Positions 25,880 to 35,900 of a stretch of DNA of 64,000 nt are shown one piece after another (the stretch's first letter is position 1; every line of letters begins with the position of its first letter). The DNA is from Allobosea psychrotolerans (GTDB lineage Bacteria; Pseudomonadota; Alphaproteobacteria; Rhizobiales; Beijerinckiaceae). The notes under the pieces were generated by a model. That model did not search any database. It worked only from the letters and a program-made list of their open reading frames with translations, and was not told the DNA's origin. A program made the translations under genes and the position numbers. The stretch lies in assembly GCF_002917105.1 (NCBI RefSeq), contig NZ_PQFZ01000002.1:1-64000 (forward strand). Reading direction: 5' to 3'.

Positions 25880-26497
25880 ATGCCGTCCCGCAGCCTTTCC
25901 GTTCTGGCCCTTGCTACGCTTGTTTCGTTTGCGCTGGGCGGGCCCGCTGCGGCCGATCGCATCCGCAACCCGACTGCGGTCTTCGCCGGGCTGGACAAGA
26001 TCACAGGGCGGATCATCTCCTTCGAGGTGGCGGTCGACGAGACGGTGCAGTTTGGCGCCTTGCAGATCACGCCGCGCGTCTGCTGGACGCGCCCGCCGAC
26101 CGAAGCGCCGCAGACGACCTCCTTCACCGAGGTCGACGAGGTGACTTTCAACAACGAATACCGGCGCATCTTCACCGGCTGGATGTATGCGTCGAGCCCC
26201 GGCCTCCACGGCGTCGAGCATGCGATCTACGATGTCTGGCTGACCGACTGCAAAGGCGGAACGGAACTCGTCGTCGATCCCAAGGAGCCGGAGGCCCCGG
26301 TCCCCGAAGAACCGCGCCGGCCGCGCACCGCGCCGGCCCGCGACGTCAATCAGGCGCCGAACGCGCCAGCGCCGGGCGGACGCATCGATGTGCAGCCGCC
26401 CCAGGGCGTGCCGGTCGCGCCGCGCCAGGCGCCGAGCCAGCGCTTCTTCCCGACCAACCCGGTGCAGCCGCGTGATCCAGCCGGCGGCAGCCGTTGA
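25880..26497 (+). CDS. DUF2155 domain protein, exported
   Basis: A 205-residue protein with a signal peptide (SVLALATLVSFALGGPAAA) followed by the DUF2155 domain (GLDKITGRIISFEVAVDETV, QITPRVCWTRPP, then FTGWMYASSPGLHGVEHAIYDVW-type core) with two Cys likely bridged in the periplasm. A Pro-rich tail of about 70 residues follows. The ATG at 25880 is chosen; a TTG at 25874 is also in frame. This gene normally follows the NDUFA12 gene, and the two are thought to be functionally linked by context only. Confidence 0.87.
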   Translation: MPSRSLSVLALATLVSFALGGPAAADRIRNPTAVFAGLDKITGRIISFEVAVDETVQFGALQITPRVCWTRPPTEAPQTTSFTEVDEVTFNNEYRRIFTGWMYASSPGLHGVEHAIYDVWLTDCKGGTELVVDPKEPEAPVPEEPRRPRTAPARDVNQAPNAPAPGGRIDVQPPQGVPVAPRQAPSQRFFPTNPVQPRDPAGGSR

Positions 26498-26562
26498 GGC
26501 CATTCGGCATGCCCCGGCATGAGGGCTGAGATCAGGCTGACATCTACCAGCTGGCTCGGGTC

Positions 26563-27243
26563 TCAGCCTGGCGTAAGTTCGGCCAGCGCCTGACGTCCAT
26601 CGATGGTCGCGCCCCTGGGCCATGACCACCAATCGCCGGGTTTGGCGACAGCCCGCTCCAGCAGTCCCTGATAAGCCGAGCGCGGCACTTCCTGTGTGCC
26701 GAACTGGGCGAGATGCGAGGTCTGGAACTGCGCGTCGAGCAGGCTGTAGCCACCGCGCCTGAGCCGCGCGACGAGATGGACGAGGGCGACCTTCGAGGCA
26801 TCGGTCTCGCGGTGGAACATGCTTTCGCCGAAGAAGGCGCCGCCAAGCGAAAGCCCGTAGAGCCCGCCGACGAGCTCGTTCTCGCGCCAGCATTCGACCG
26901 TGTGGACATGGCCGAGGTGGAACAATTCACCGAAGATCTCGCGGATGCGGCCATTGATCCAGGTCTCGGGCCGGTCGGGCTTGGGCTCGGCGCAGGCCGC
27001 GATGACATGCTCGAAGGCGCTGTCGACCCTGATCTCGAAACGGTCGGAGCGGACGGTGCGCGCCAGGCGCGACGACAGATGAAAAGCGGCGAGCGGGATG
27101 ACGCCGCGAATCTCGGGCTCGACCCAGAACAGATTAGGGTCGTCGGCGCTCTCCGCCATCGGGAAGATGCCGGCTGTATAGGCGCGCAACATGATCTCAG
27201 GCGTGATCAGCGGCGAGCGGACGGGCACGGAGCGGGCCTTCAT
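26563..27243 (-). CDS. aat: Leucyl/phenylalanyl-tRNA--protein transferase
   Basis: A 226-residue Aat that adds Leu or Phe to N-terminal Arg/Lys of proteins, marking them for ClpS/ClpAP degradation. Conserved parts are [28 protein letters not shown], the [12 protein letters not shown] and [20 protein letters not shown] blocks, and [16 protein letters not shown]. The ATG at 27243 is used because the conserved [14 protein letters not shown] begins soon after; an in-frame ATG at 27372 would extend it by 43 residues. It is convergent with DUF2155. Confidence 0.93.
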   Translation of the reverse strand: MKARSVPVRSPLITPEIMLRAYTAGIFPMAESADDPNLFWVEPEIRGVIPLAAFHLSSRLARTVRSDRFEIRVDSAFEHVIAACAEPKPDRPETWINGRIREIFGELFHLGHVHTVECWRENELVGGLYGLSLGGAFFGESMFHRETDASKVALVHLVARLRRGGYSLLDAQFQTSHLAQFGTQEVPRSAYQGLLERAVAKPGDWWSWPRGATIDGRQALAELTPG

Positions 27244-27349
27244 GGCGTGATGGGAGCGCGGGCGGCGCGGGGAGTCAAACGGCGGCCACGCCATGTCCAG
27301 GCGGAGCAAAGCGCGGCTCCGAGAATGACGGGCAGGACACCATGCATGT

Positions 27350-27394
27350 CCCGCAGGAGATGGCCGGGTCAAGCCCGGCCAAGACGTGGATATC
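27350..27394. repeat. REP-like palindromic element (partial copy)
   Basis: Contains the perfect hairpin GGCCGGG/CCCGGCC (27362-27380) followed by AAGACGTGGAT (27381-27391). The second part is identical to a segment of the repeat at 51793-51887, so it appears to be half of that element. It lies between aat and accC. Confidence 0.65.
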
Positions 27395-27407
27395 CCGCGA
27401 AGAGTGC

Positions 27408-28772
<1,365 letters not shown>

Positions 28773-28816
28773 CTTGAAGCCCAAATCGGATCGGCCATCT
28801 TCGCTGGGGGCCCGAC

Positions 28817-29278
28817 TCACTCGATCACCAGCAGCGGTTCGCCATATTCGACAGGCTGTCCGTCCTCGACCAGGATCGCGACGACCTTGCCGGCGCGCGG
28901 GGCGACGATGTCGTTGAAGGTCTTCATCGCCTCGACCAGCAGGACGCGTTCGCCCGCCTTCACGACGCTGCCGACCTCGACGAAGGGCTTGGCCTCCGGC
29001 GAAGCGCGGCGATAGGCCGTGCCGACCATCGGCGAGGCGACCGCGCCGGGATGGGCGGCGGACGGCTTGCCCTCGACCGGGGCCGCGACGACAGGCGCCG
29101 CGGCGGCGACGGGCAGGGGCGCGGCGGCAGCGGGAACCTGCACGGTTGCCGTTATGGTGCGGGCCACGCGCACGCGCAGATCGCCCTTCTCGACTTCGAT
29201 CTCGGTCAGATCGGTCTCGTTCAGAAGCTGCGCGAGTTCGCGCACCAGTTCGGGGTCGATCGGGCTCTTGGTCGCCAT
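28817..29278 (-). CDS. accB: Biotin carboxyl carrier protein of acetyl-CoA carboxylase
   Basis: A 153-residue BCCP. An N-terminal helical part ([20 protein letters not shown]) is followed by an Ala/Pro-rich linker and the biotinyl domain from about residue 75. The biotin-accepting Lys lies in VEAMKTFND, a slight change from the usual EAMKMMN. The tail [12 protein letters not shown] is typical. It precedes accC in a two-gene operon; aroQ lies 78 bases upstream on the same strand. Confidence 0.95.
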   Translation of the reverse strand: MATKSPIDPELVRELAQLLNETDLTEIEVEKGDLRVRVARTITATVQVPAAAAPLPVAAAAPVVAAPVEGKPSAAHPGAVASPMVGTAYRRASPEAKPFVEVGSVVKAGERVLLVEAMKTFNDIVAPRAGKVVAILVEDGQPVEYGEPLLVIE

Positions 29279-29356
29279 GGCGGTGTCACCGTCTTTGTCG
29301 TCTTGGCAGCGGAGCGCTGAGCGCGCTCACGCCATCCTGTGGAAGATACTGGCGGT

Positions 29357-29815
29357 TCAGGCCGCCGGTTTCGCGAGCCGCTTCTGCAGAAGCGGCACGA
29401 TCGCGTCGAAAGCAAGATCATAGCTTGCGACGCCGAAGCCGCAGATCACGCCGACACAGACCGGCGCCATGTAGGAATGGTGCCGGAATTCCTCGCGGGC
29501 GTGGACATTGGAGACATGCACCTCGATGGCCAGCGCCTCGGTGCCCTTGATCGCGTCGCGCAGGGCGACCGAGGTGTGGGTATAGGCGCCGGCATTGATG
29601 ACGATGCCCGCGCCGGCAAGGCCCGCCTGCTGAATGAAGCTGACGAGTTCGCCCTCGTAATTGGTCTGGCGGAAAGTCAGCTCAACGCCGGCCGCGACCG
29701 CCTTGGCCTTGAGCCTCTCCTCGACGCCCGCCAGCGTCACCGCGCCATAGGTGGCGGGTTCGCGGGTGCCGAGCAGATTGAGATTGGGACCGTTGAGGAC
29801 GTGGACGGCGACCAT
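29357..29815 (-). CDS. aroQ: Type II 3-dehydroquinate dehydratase
   Basis: A 152-residue shikimate-pathway enzyme that dehydrates 3-dehydroquinate. The flexible lid with its catalytic Arg and Tyr is LNGPNLNLLGTREPATYG; INAGAYTHTSVAL binds substrate; EVHVSNVHAREEFRHHS carries the catalytic His region. It is a dodecamer in the family. aroQ next to accB-accC is the common alphaproteobacterial order. Confidence 0.96.
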   Translation of the reverse strand: MVAVHVLNGPNLNLLGTREPATYGAVTLAGVEERLKAKAVAAGVELTFRQTNYEGELVSFIQQAGLAGAGIVINAGAYTHTSVALRDAIKGTEALAIEVHVSNVHAREEFRHHSYMAPVCVGVICGFGVASYDLAFDAIVPLLQKRLAKPAA

Positions 29816-29918
29816 GGTGCGCGGTGATTCCAGCGCCGCATGAAAGCGGCAGACGCCGCCCTCATAAACGCTGCGGACCGGCAGGGGAAGGGCGAAGCCC
29901 GACCAAAGTCGGCCGAGC

Positions 29919-30737
29919 TCAGCCGCTGCAGGTCGCCTTGCCGCATTTGCGGACGGCGTCGATCTTGGCCTTCAGCGCCGCCTGGCCGACCGCGCCGAAG
30001 ACAACCTCGTCGCCCAGGATGAAGGCGGGTGTGCCGGTGAGGCCCAGACGATCGCCCAAGGCGACGGTGTCCTCGATCACGGCCTTGGTCGCCGAAGCGT
30101 CCATGTCCTTCTTCAGACGCTCGATATCCGCACCGGCGTCCTTGGCGACCTCGAGCGCCTTGGCGCCGTTGACGCGTCCCTTGGTCGCCATCAATTTGTT
30201 GTGGAACTCGAAATATTTCGCACCCTGGAGCTGATTCATGGCGGCGACCGCGACGCGGCTGGCCTCGACCGAATCCGGCCCGAGGATCGGGAAATCCTTG
30301 ATCACGACCTTGAGCTTGGGGTCTTCCTTGGCAAGCGCACGGACATCTTCCAGCGCCCTTTTGCAGAAGCCGCAATTGTAATCCATGAACTCGACGATGG
30401 TGACGTCGCCCTGCGGGTTGCCGACGATCGCCGAAGTCGCGGGATCGACGAGGCGGGCCTTCTCGGCCGTGACGGCGCTGCGCTGCGCCTCGGCCTGGGC
30501 TACCGTGTTGCGGCGTTCGATCTCGACAAGCGCTTCCTGGACCAGTTCAGGGTTCTGCTGCAGTGTCTCGCGGATCAGATCGACCACGGCCTTGCGCTGC
30601 TCGGGGGTAAGAGCGGAGCTTTGCGCGCGGGCCGGCGCCATCGTCAGGCTGCCGGCAACCAGGAGCGCGGAGAGCGCGAGGCCGGCGCGGCGCAGCACCG
30701 TGAGGTCAAGGCGCAGCAGGAAGGGAAGCGCGATCAT
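29919..30737 (-). CDS. DsbA-family thiol-disulfide oxidoreductase, exported
   Basis: A 272-residue periplasmic protein with a signal peptide ending at about PARAQS. A helical segment (residues 38-85) precedes the thioredoxin fold with active site DYNCGFCKRAL (CGFC) and cis-Pro loop TGTPAFILGDEVVFGA. A C-terminal CGKATC pair gives two further Cys. The group includes BdbD/ScsC-like oxidoreductases that form or isomerise disulfides. The ATG at 30737 starts the signal peptide; an ATG at 30791 adds 18 residues. Gap to aroQ about 100 bases. Confidence 0.9.
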   Translation of the reverse strand: MIALPFLLRLDLTVLRRAGLALSALLVAGSLTMAPARAQSSALTPEQRKAVVDLIRETLQQNPELVQEALVEIERRNTVAQAEAQRSAVTAEKARLVDPATSAIVGNPQGDVTIVEFMDYNCGFCKRALEDVRALAKEDPKLKVVIKDFPILGPDSVEASRVAVAAMNQLQGAKYFEFHNKLMATKGRVNGAKALEVAKDAGADIERLKKDMDASATKAVIEDTVALGDRLGLTGTPAFILGDEVVFGAVGQAALKAKIDAVRKCGKATCSG

Positions 30738-30899
30738 CGTCGTCCTTTCGGGCAGGCCGGCACTGGCCGGCGGGGCATTTCGCCCCATCATGGTTTCGAA
30801 AAACCTTCAAAATTGCTTCTGGGCTCTTGCCGGGACCGCGTCAAATCACAGCTCTGACAGCGGTTGCGGGATGAGGGCGGCTCGGTTACGGCAGCGGAC

Positions 30900-32090
30900 A
30901 TGAGCCAGCCCGCCCCTTCCAGTCATCTCATGCCCGCGCTCGCCGCGCGAGCCGAGCGTGTTTCGCCCTTCATCGTCATGGATGTGATGAACCAGGCCGC
31001 CGCCATCGAGCGGAATGGCGGTTCGGTGGTACATATGGAGGTCGGGCAGCCTTCCGCGCCGACGCCGGCCAGCATTCGCACGGCGGCCGGCCGCGCGCTG
31101 GAGCATGGCCGCATCGGATACACCCAGGCGCTCGGCACGGATTCGCTTAGGGAACGCATCGCGCGGCATTATCGGGATGCTTATGGTGTCGGCGTGGCGG
31201 CGCAGCGCATCGTGGTGACGACAGGTTCCTCGGGCGGCTTCATCCTGGCGTTCCTGGCCTGCTTCCAGCCGGGCGCGCGGGTCGCGATCACTGCGCCGGG
31301 CTATCCCGCCTATCGCAACATCCTGATCGCATTGGGGCTGGAGCCGGTCGCCATCGAGGTCGGGCCGGAGACCCGCTTCGCGCTGACGCCGGAGCTCATC
31401 GCCAGGGCACATGCCCAGGCGCCGCTCGCAGGCGTACTGACGATGAGCCCCGCCAATCCGACCGGTGTGGTGATGGCGCCCGACGCCATCGCCGCCGTGG
31501 CTGCGGAGTGCCGCCGGCTCGGTCTCTGGTACATTTCCGACGAGATCTATCACGGCCTGACCTATGAGGCGCCGGCGACAACGGCGCTCGCCGCCGATCC
31601 CGACGCCATCATCGTCAATTCCTTCTCGAAATATTACTGCATGACCGGCTGGCGTGTCGGCTGGCTCGTGGTGCCCGAGCGGCTGGTGCGCACGATCGAG
31701 CGGCTGCAGCAGAACTTGTCGATCTCGGTGCCTTATCTCAGCCAGGTCGCGGGCGAGGCGGCTTTCGAGGCGACGCAGGAGTGCGAGGCGATCAAGGCCG
31801 GCTACGCCGCAAACCGCGCCTATCTGCTGAAGGCCCTGCCGGAAATCGGTCTGGGTGACTTCCTGCCCGTCGACGGGGCCTTCTACATCTATCTCGACAT
31901 CGGCCGATATTCGAACGATTCCATGGCCTTCTGCCGAGATGTTCTCAATCAGGCGGGTGTCGCGATCACGCCTGGGCTCGATTTCGACGAGGCGCGCGGC
32001 GCAAGAACCGTGCGGATGTCCTTCGCCGGTTCGCTGCAGGAATGCGAGCAGGCCGTCGAACGGATCGGAGCCTGGTTGAAAGGCCGCTGA
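30900..32090 (+). CDS. PLP-dependent class I/II aminotransferase
   Basis: A 396-residue fold-type I aminotransferase. Conserved are GQPSAPTP, YTQALGTDSLRERIARHY, the GSSGGFILAF PLP phosphate loop, SPANPTGVVM, DEIYHGLTYE and the PLP Lys in NSFSKYYCMTGWRVGW, with the Arg of VRMSFAGS near the end. It transfers an amino group to a keto acid in the cytoplasm; the substrate may be aspartate or an aromatic or branched acid and cannot be settled. The start at 30900 fits the family better than the ATG at 30864. Confidence 0.9.
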   Translation: MSQPAPSSHLMPALAARAERVSPFIVMDVMNQAAAIERNGGSVVHMEVGQPSAPTPASIRTAAGRALEHGRIGYTQALGTDSLRERIARHYRDAYGVGVAAQRIVVTTGSSGGFILAFLACFQPGARVAITAPGYPAYRNILIALGLEPVAIEVGPETRFALTPELIARAHAQAPLAGVLTMSPANPTGVVMAPDAIAAVAAECRRLGLWYISDEIYHGLTYEAPATTALAADPDAIIVNSFSKYYCMTGWRVGWLVVPERLVRTIERLQQNLSISVPYLSQVAGEAAFEATQECEAIKAGYAANRAYLLKALPEIGLGDFLPVDGAFYIYLDIGRYSNDSMAFCRDVLNQAGVAITPGLDFDEARGARTVRMSFAGSLQECEQAVERIGAWLKGR

Positions 32091-32180
32091 GCGCAATGGG
32101 AGCAGGGCGGGTCCGACGCTTGCCAGGAGCAGGGATTCCCGTCCAACTCACGCGGTTCTTGATGTTGGGGAGCGAGTTCG

Positions 32181-34451
32181 ATGCGACACAGCTTTGCGCC
32201 CTCTCGCACGCCGGTTGCGCCCTGCGCCCTGGCGCTGCTCTTCTTCCTGCTCGCCACCCTGGGCCTAGCGCCCGCTGGTCCCGCCCGAGCTCAAGCCGAC
32301 ACGCATGTCACGCTGACGCTGCGCGGCGACGAGACTCCGGAGACGGTGCGCAAGCTGGTCGACGCCTTGTCGACCGGCGGCCGCAAGGTCGAGATCAGGA
32401 TCACCGGCAAGGACCAGCCTGTCCAGGCCGCACCAGTGGCGGTCGCGAACGACGCCGCCACGCCGGCAAACACCAGCCCGAGTCAGGGCGAAACACCGAT
32501 CGAGGCGTTCTGGGATCATTTCGTGGACGGGCTGACCCAAGGGGTGAGCGCGGTGCCGCGCCTGGCCGCGCTGCCGGACGCCTGGCGGAGCGCCTGGGCG
32601 CGGAACCGCAACGGCGCGAGCGGGCTTCCGGCGGGCTGGGGTCTCATCGCGGGCCTGGCGCTCGCCATCACTGCGGCAGGGCTTGCCCGTTTCGCAACCG
32701 CCGGCTGGTTCGCGCGTCGGCTGCGGCCCAAGGGGCCTGAATTCACGCCGCGCCTGATCGCGTCGTCCTGGGGACTGTTCCAGGATCTGATGACGCTCAT
32801 GGTCGGGCTGGCGGCGTTGCATGCCGCGCGCATGCTCTGGTTGCCCGAGCCCGATCTTGCCGCGACGACCTTGCGTGTCATCGCCAACGGCGTGGTGATC
32901 GGAGCCGCACATCTGATCCTCGGGCGCTTCCTGCTTTCTCCCGGCGTGCCGGAGCGGCGGATCATGCCGCTGCCGCGCGCCAAGCGGCATTTCGGCCTGC
33001 TGGCTTTCTACGGCATCGCCTCGCCGATTCTGCTGACGACCGCGGTTGCAAGCCAACACGCAGTTGGCCCGGGCCCGGTCGCCGGACTGTTCACGCTGGT
33101 CGGCATTGCCGTGACTCTGTTCAAGGTGTGGTGGTTCATCGATGCGCGACACGATCTTGCAGCGCTCATCCTCGAATCAGCGCATGAGCCGGGGCCAGGC
33201 CGGCGCGTGATCGCGGTCGGCGCCGGCTGGCTCTACGCCGCCTCGGCCGTGGCGATCTGGATGGTCGGCAACGCGGCGGCGATGATGGAGGGTGGAGCAC
33301 GCTGGGCCGAGGCCGCCGGCTTGACGCAGCTCATCATCGTGCTGGTGCCGATCCTGGCGGTCGGCACCACCAGCCTGATGGCCTGCCGGCAGGCGCATGC
33401 CGCCGCCCTGGGCGAACGCGCGCCGCTTACGCTCGCGCTCGGCCACGCGGCGCGTGCGGCCGCCGGGGGCGTGATCTGGGCCGGCGGCTTCTATCTGCTG
33501 GCGCGGCTCTGGGGCGGCTTTCTCCTCGGCGGGAGCTCGACGGAGTTCTCCGCTTTCTCGCAGCGGGCGGCCGGCGTCGTCATGCTCGCCTTCGCGGGCT
33601 GGGTCGCGCTCGTCTTCCTGCGGGCCTTCTTCGACGCCTATGCGCCCAAGCGCGGCGCGACCGGGCCTGTCGACGAGGACGCCACGCTTGAAGAGAGCAT
33701 CCCTTCGCGGCTCGCGACCGTCCTGCCGGTGTTGCGCGGCGTCGTCCTGGGCGCGGTCGTCGGCTTGACCGGGCTCGTCGTGCTGTCGCGGCTCGGCGTC
33801 GATATCGGCCCCTTGCTCGCCGGCTTCGGCATTTTGGGGCTCGCCATCTCCTTCGGCTCGCAGGCGCTGGTGCGCGACATCGTCTCGGGCTTCTTCTTCA
33901 TGATCGAGGACGCTTTCCGCGTCGGCGAATATGTCGATACCGGGCGGCTCAAAGGCACGGTCGAGAAGATATCGCTGCGCTCGATGCAATTGCGCCACCA
34001 GAGCGGGCAGATCCACACGGTGCCGTTCGGCCAGATTCCCTCCCTCACCAATGCCAGCCGCGACTGGGCAACGCTGAAGTTCAATGTCAGGCTCGATCAC
34101 TCCGCGGATATCGAAAAGGCGCGCAAGGCGATCAAGAAGACGGGGCTGGCCCTGCTCGAAGACCCTGAATTCGCGCCGCATTTCATCGCGCCGCTCAAGA
34201 TGCAGGGCGTCGCCGACATCACCGACAGCGCCATCGTCATCCGGTTGAAATTCACCGCCAAGCCGAACCAGGCCTCCTCACTCCAGCGCGAGGCGCTGAA
34301 ACGGGTCTATCGCGCGCTCAACGAGGCAGGAGTGCCCTTCGCCTCGAACGCCGTGACGGTGCGCGGCGGGGAGGCGACTTCGCAAGCCGGCGCGGCGGCT
34401 GCGATCAGCGCGGTGCCGCCGCCGAGCCCGCTCGCACCGGCGGCTGGGTGA
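32181..34451 (+). CDS. Large MscS-type mechanosensitive ion channel
   Basis: A 756-residue protein with a signal peptide (about residues 1-37, ending PARAQA), a periplasmic domain of about 110 residues, about 10 membrane helices and a C-terminal MscS channel domain. The pore helix region reads LLAGFGILGLAISFGSQALV and is followed by the beta domain FMIEDAFRVGEYVDTG and the VPFGQIPSLTNASRDW segment. It should open on hypo-osmotic membrane tension. It resembles the extended YbiO/MscM type in build. The C-terminal 30 residues are Ala/Pro-rich. It stands alone between the aminotransferase and the argC region. Confidence 0.92.
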   Translation: MRHSFAPSRTPVAPCALALLFFLLATLGLAPAGPARAQADTHVTLTLRGDETPETVRKLVDALSTGGRKVEIRITGKDQPVQAAPVAVANDAATPANTSPSQGETPIEAFWDHFVDGLTQGVSAVPRLAALPDAWRSAWARNRNGASGLPAGWGLIAGLALAITAAGLARFATAGWFARRLRPKGPEFTPRLIASSWGLFQDLMTLMVGLAALHAARMLWLPEPDLAATTLRVIANGVVIGAAHLILGRFLLSPGVPERRIMPLPRAKRHFGLLAFYGIASPILLTTAVASQHAVGPGPVAGLFTLVGIAVTLFKVWWFIDARHDLAALILESAHEPGPGRRVIAVGAGWLYAASAVAIWMVGNAAAMMEGGARWAEAAGLTQLIIVLVPILAVGTTSLMACRQAHAAALGERAPLTLALGHAARAAAGGVIWAGGFYLLARLWGGFLLGGSSTEFSAFSQRAAGVVMLAFAGWVALVFLRAFFDAYAPKRGATGPVDEDATLEESIPSRLATVLPVLRGVVLGAVVGLTGLVVLSRLGVDIGPLLAGFGILGLAISFGSQALVRDIVSGFFFMIEDAFRVGEYVDTGRLKGTVEKISLRSMQLRHQSGQIHTVPFGQIPSLTNASRDWATLKFNVRLDHSADIEKARKAIKKTGLALLEDPEFAPHFIAPLKMQGVADITDSAIVIRLKFTAKPNQASSLQREALKRVYRALNEAGVPFASNAVTVRGGEATSQAGAAAAISAVPPPSPLAPAAG

Positions 34452-34644
34452 GGTTTACGGGAGAAGGGTAGAGTCGGCGTTCGGCCGGTTCGCAGTTGAG
34501 GGCGTCGTGTTGATGTCCCGCTGAACAACGCTGGGGCAAATCTGATCGTGAACGCACGATGGCAGGAATCCTCAACGTCTCGCTCGGTCGGTCAGCAAGC
34601 ATTCCGCTTGACGATGAATACGGGTAGCGACAGTGTCGCGGGAC

Positions 34645-34758
34645 ATGTTCAGGAACCAGAACCTTTGTGACCGACGCCGACGTCGCTGCACCCAAGCGGC
34701 GGCTCTTCGGGCTGCGCGTCGATCAGCGTCCGTCCGCGTCGTGACTGCCTCGTCATAG
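34645..34758 (+). CDS. Candidate arginine-rich leader peptide upstream of argC
   Basis: From the ATG at 34645 a 37-codon frame ends at TAG 34756-34758. Ten codons are Arg, including five in a row at 34672-34686 (CGA CGC CGA CGT CGC). An alternative overlapping frame, GTG 34667 to TGA 34744, encodes 25 residues with four Arg (PKRRLFGLRVDQRP) and has a higher GC3, which favours it by composition. Neither has a strong ribosome-binding site. Either could be the control peptide of an attenuator for the argC that follows; it could also be chance in GC-rich DNA. Confidence 0.3.
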   Translation: MFRNQNLCDRRRRRCTQAAALRAARRSASVRVVTASS

Positions 34759-34767
34759 GTCCCACGC

Positions 34768-34830
34768 GCCGGAGCGGCTCCGGCCCGCGTTCTTGACCCC
34801 CGCAGCCCTCGGCTCCGGGGGTTTTCTTTT
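34768..34830 (+). terminator. Competing hairpin plus intrinsic terminator in front of argC
   Basis: Hairpin 1 is GCCGGAG/CTCCGGC at 34768-34784. The terminator is CCCCCG/CGGGGG (34797-34802 and 34816-34821) with an inner AGCC/GGCT stem and a CTC loop, followed by TTTTCTTTT at 34822-34830, only 26 bases before the argC ATG. The 5' arm of hairpin 1 (CCGGAGC, 34769-34775) can instead pair with GCTCCGG (34812-34818) of the terminator, so the two forms exclude each other. This is the layout of a transcription attenuator. The structures are seen, the regulation is inference. Confidence 0.75.
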
Positions 34831-34855
34831 GCCCGAACCCCGGAAGGACACCACC

Positions 34856-35833
34856 ATGAGTATTCGCGTAGGCATTGTCGGGATCAGCGGTTTTGGCGGC
34901 GGCGAAGCGATGCGCCTGATCGCGAGCCACCCGTCTTTCGAGCTCATCTACGCCGCCGGCGAGGGCAGCGCCGGCAGCCGTTTAGTGGACCGCTTCCCCG
35001 GTGTGCCGGCCAAACTGGCCGAGCTGGTGATCGAGAAGTGGGACCCTGTGACCCTGCCGAAACTCGACGTGCTGTTCGCGTCGCTGCCCACGGGCGGCTC
35101 GGCCGAGGCGCTGGCGCGCGTCCCCAAGGACGTGAAGATCGTCGATATCGGCGGCGACCACCGCTACGTCGAGGGTTGGGCGTACGGCCTGGCCGATGTC
35201 TGGCCAGCCCAGATCGAGGGGCAGACCCGCGTTGCCAACCCCGGCTGCTTCCCTGCTGCGACGCTGAGCGCGCTGGCGCCGCTGCTGGCCTACAAGCTGA
35301 TCGAGCCTGGCAACATCGTGATCGACGCCAAGACCGGCATCTCCGGTGCCGGCCGGGGCGGCGCCGACAGCAAGTTCGGCTACGCCGAGAGCAACGAGAA
35401 CTTGGTGCCCTATGGTCTGCTCAAGCACGTCCACATGCCCGAGATGGCCAAGACAATCGAGCGGCTGAGCGGCGGCAGCGCGGCCGGGCTGGTGTTCACA
35501 CCGCATTTGGTGCCGATGACCCGCGGCGTACTTGCCACCATGTACTGCCGCGGCCGCGCCACTACGGAGCAGTGCCTGGAAGCCGCCCGGCGCTTCTACG
35601 CCGGGCGGGCGTTCGTGCGCGTGACCGACAAGCCGCCGCAGACCAAATGCGCTACGGGCTCGAACCTCGCATTTGTCAGCTATGCGGCCGATCCAGAGCG
35701 CAACTTGGTGATCGCGATGGGCGTGGTCGACAATCTCGGCAAGGGAGCGGCCGGCCAGGCGGTGCAGAATGCGAACCTGATCTGCGGCCTGCCAGAAACC
35801 GCGGGGCTGGACGGCGCACCTGTTTGGCCATGA
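34856..35833 (+). CDS. argC: N-acetyl-gamma-glutamyl-phosphate reductase
   Basis: A 325-residue NADP-dependent reductase of arginine biosynthesis, converting N-acetylglutamyl phosphate to the semialdehyde. The nucleotide loop is GIVGISGFGGGEAMRLI, the catalytic Cys is in NPGCFPAATLSAL, and the second active-site region is FTPHLVPMTRGVLATMY with its His. The start at 34856 has GGAAGGA 7-13 bases upstream. Codon choice differs from neighbours, with TAC, CAC, CTG and GTG preferred over TAT and CAT, and the gene is boxed between two terminators, so it may be acquired or an extra copy. Rhizobial genomes usually keep argC next to rpsI; whether another copy exists here is not visible. Confidence 0.92.
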   Translation: MSIRVGIVGISGFGGGEAMRLIASHPSFELIYAAGEGSAGSRLVDRFPGVPAKLAELVIEKWDPVTLPKLDVLFASLPTGGSAEALARVPKDVKIVDIGGDHRYVEGWAYGLADVWPAQIEGQTRVANPGCFPAATLSALAPLLAYKLIEPGNIVIDAKTGISGAGRGGADSKFGYAESNENLVPYGLLKHVHMPEMAKTIERLSGGSAAGLVFTPHLVPMTRGVLATMYCRGRATTEQCLEAARRFYAGRAFVRVTDKPPQTKCATGSNLAFVSYAADPERNLVIAMGVVDNLGKGAAGQAVQNANLICGLPETAGLDGAPVWP

Positions 35834-35867
35834 TGAGGGCGTCCATATAAATCCGCGACAGGAAAAA

Positions 35868-35893
35868 GGCCGCTGCGGTGTTCCGCAGCGGCC
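35868..35893. terminator. Bidirectional terminator between argC and rne
   Basis: A perfect 11-bp stem (GGCCGCTGCGG against CCGCAGCGGCC) with a TGTT loop, preceded by AAAAA and followed by TTTT. It can end argC transcription rightwards and rne transcription leftwards; the rne stop codon is 8 bases away. Confidence 0.9.
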
Positions 35894-35900
35894 TTTTCAT

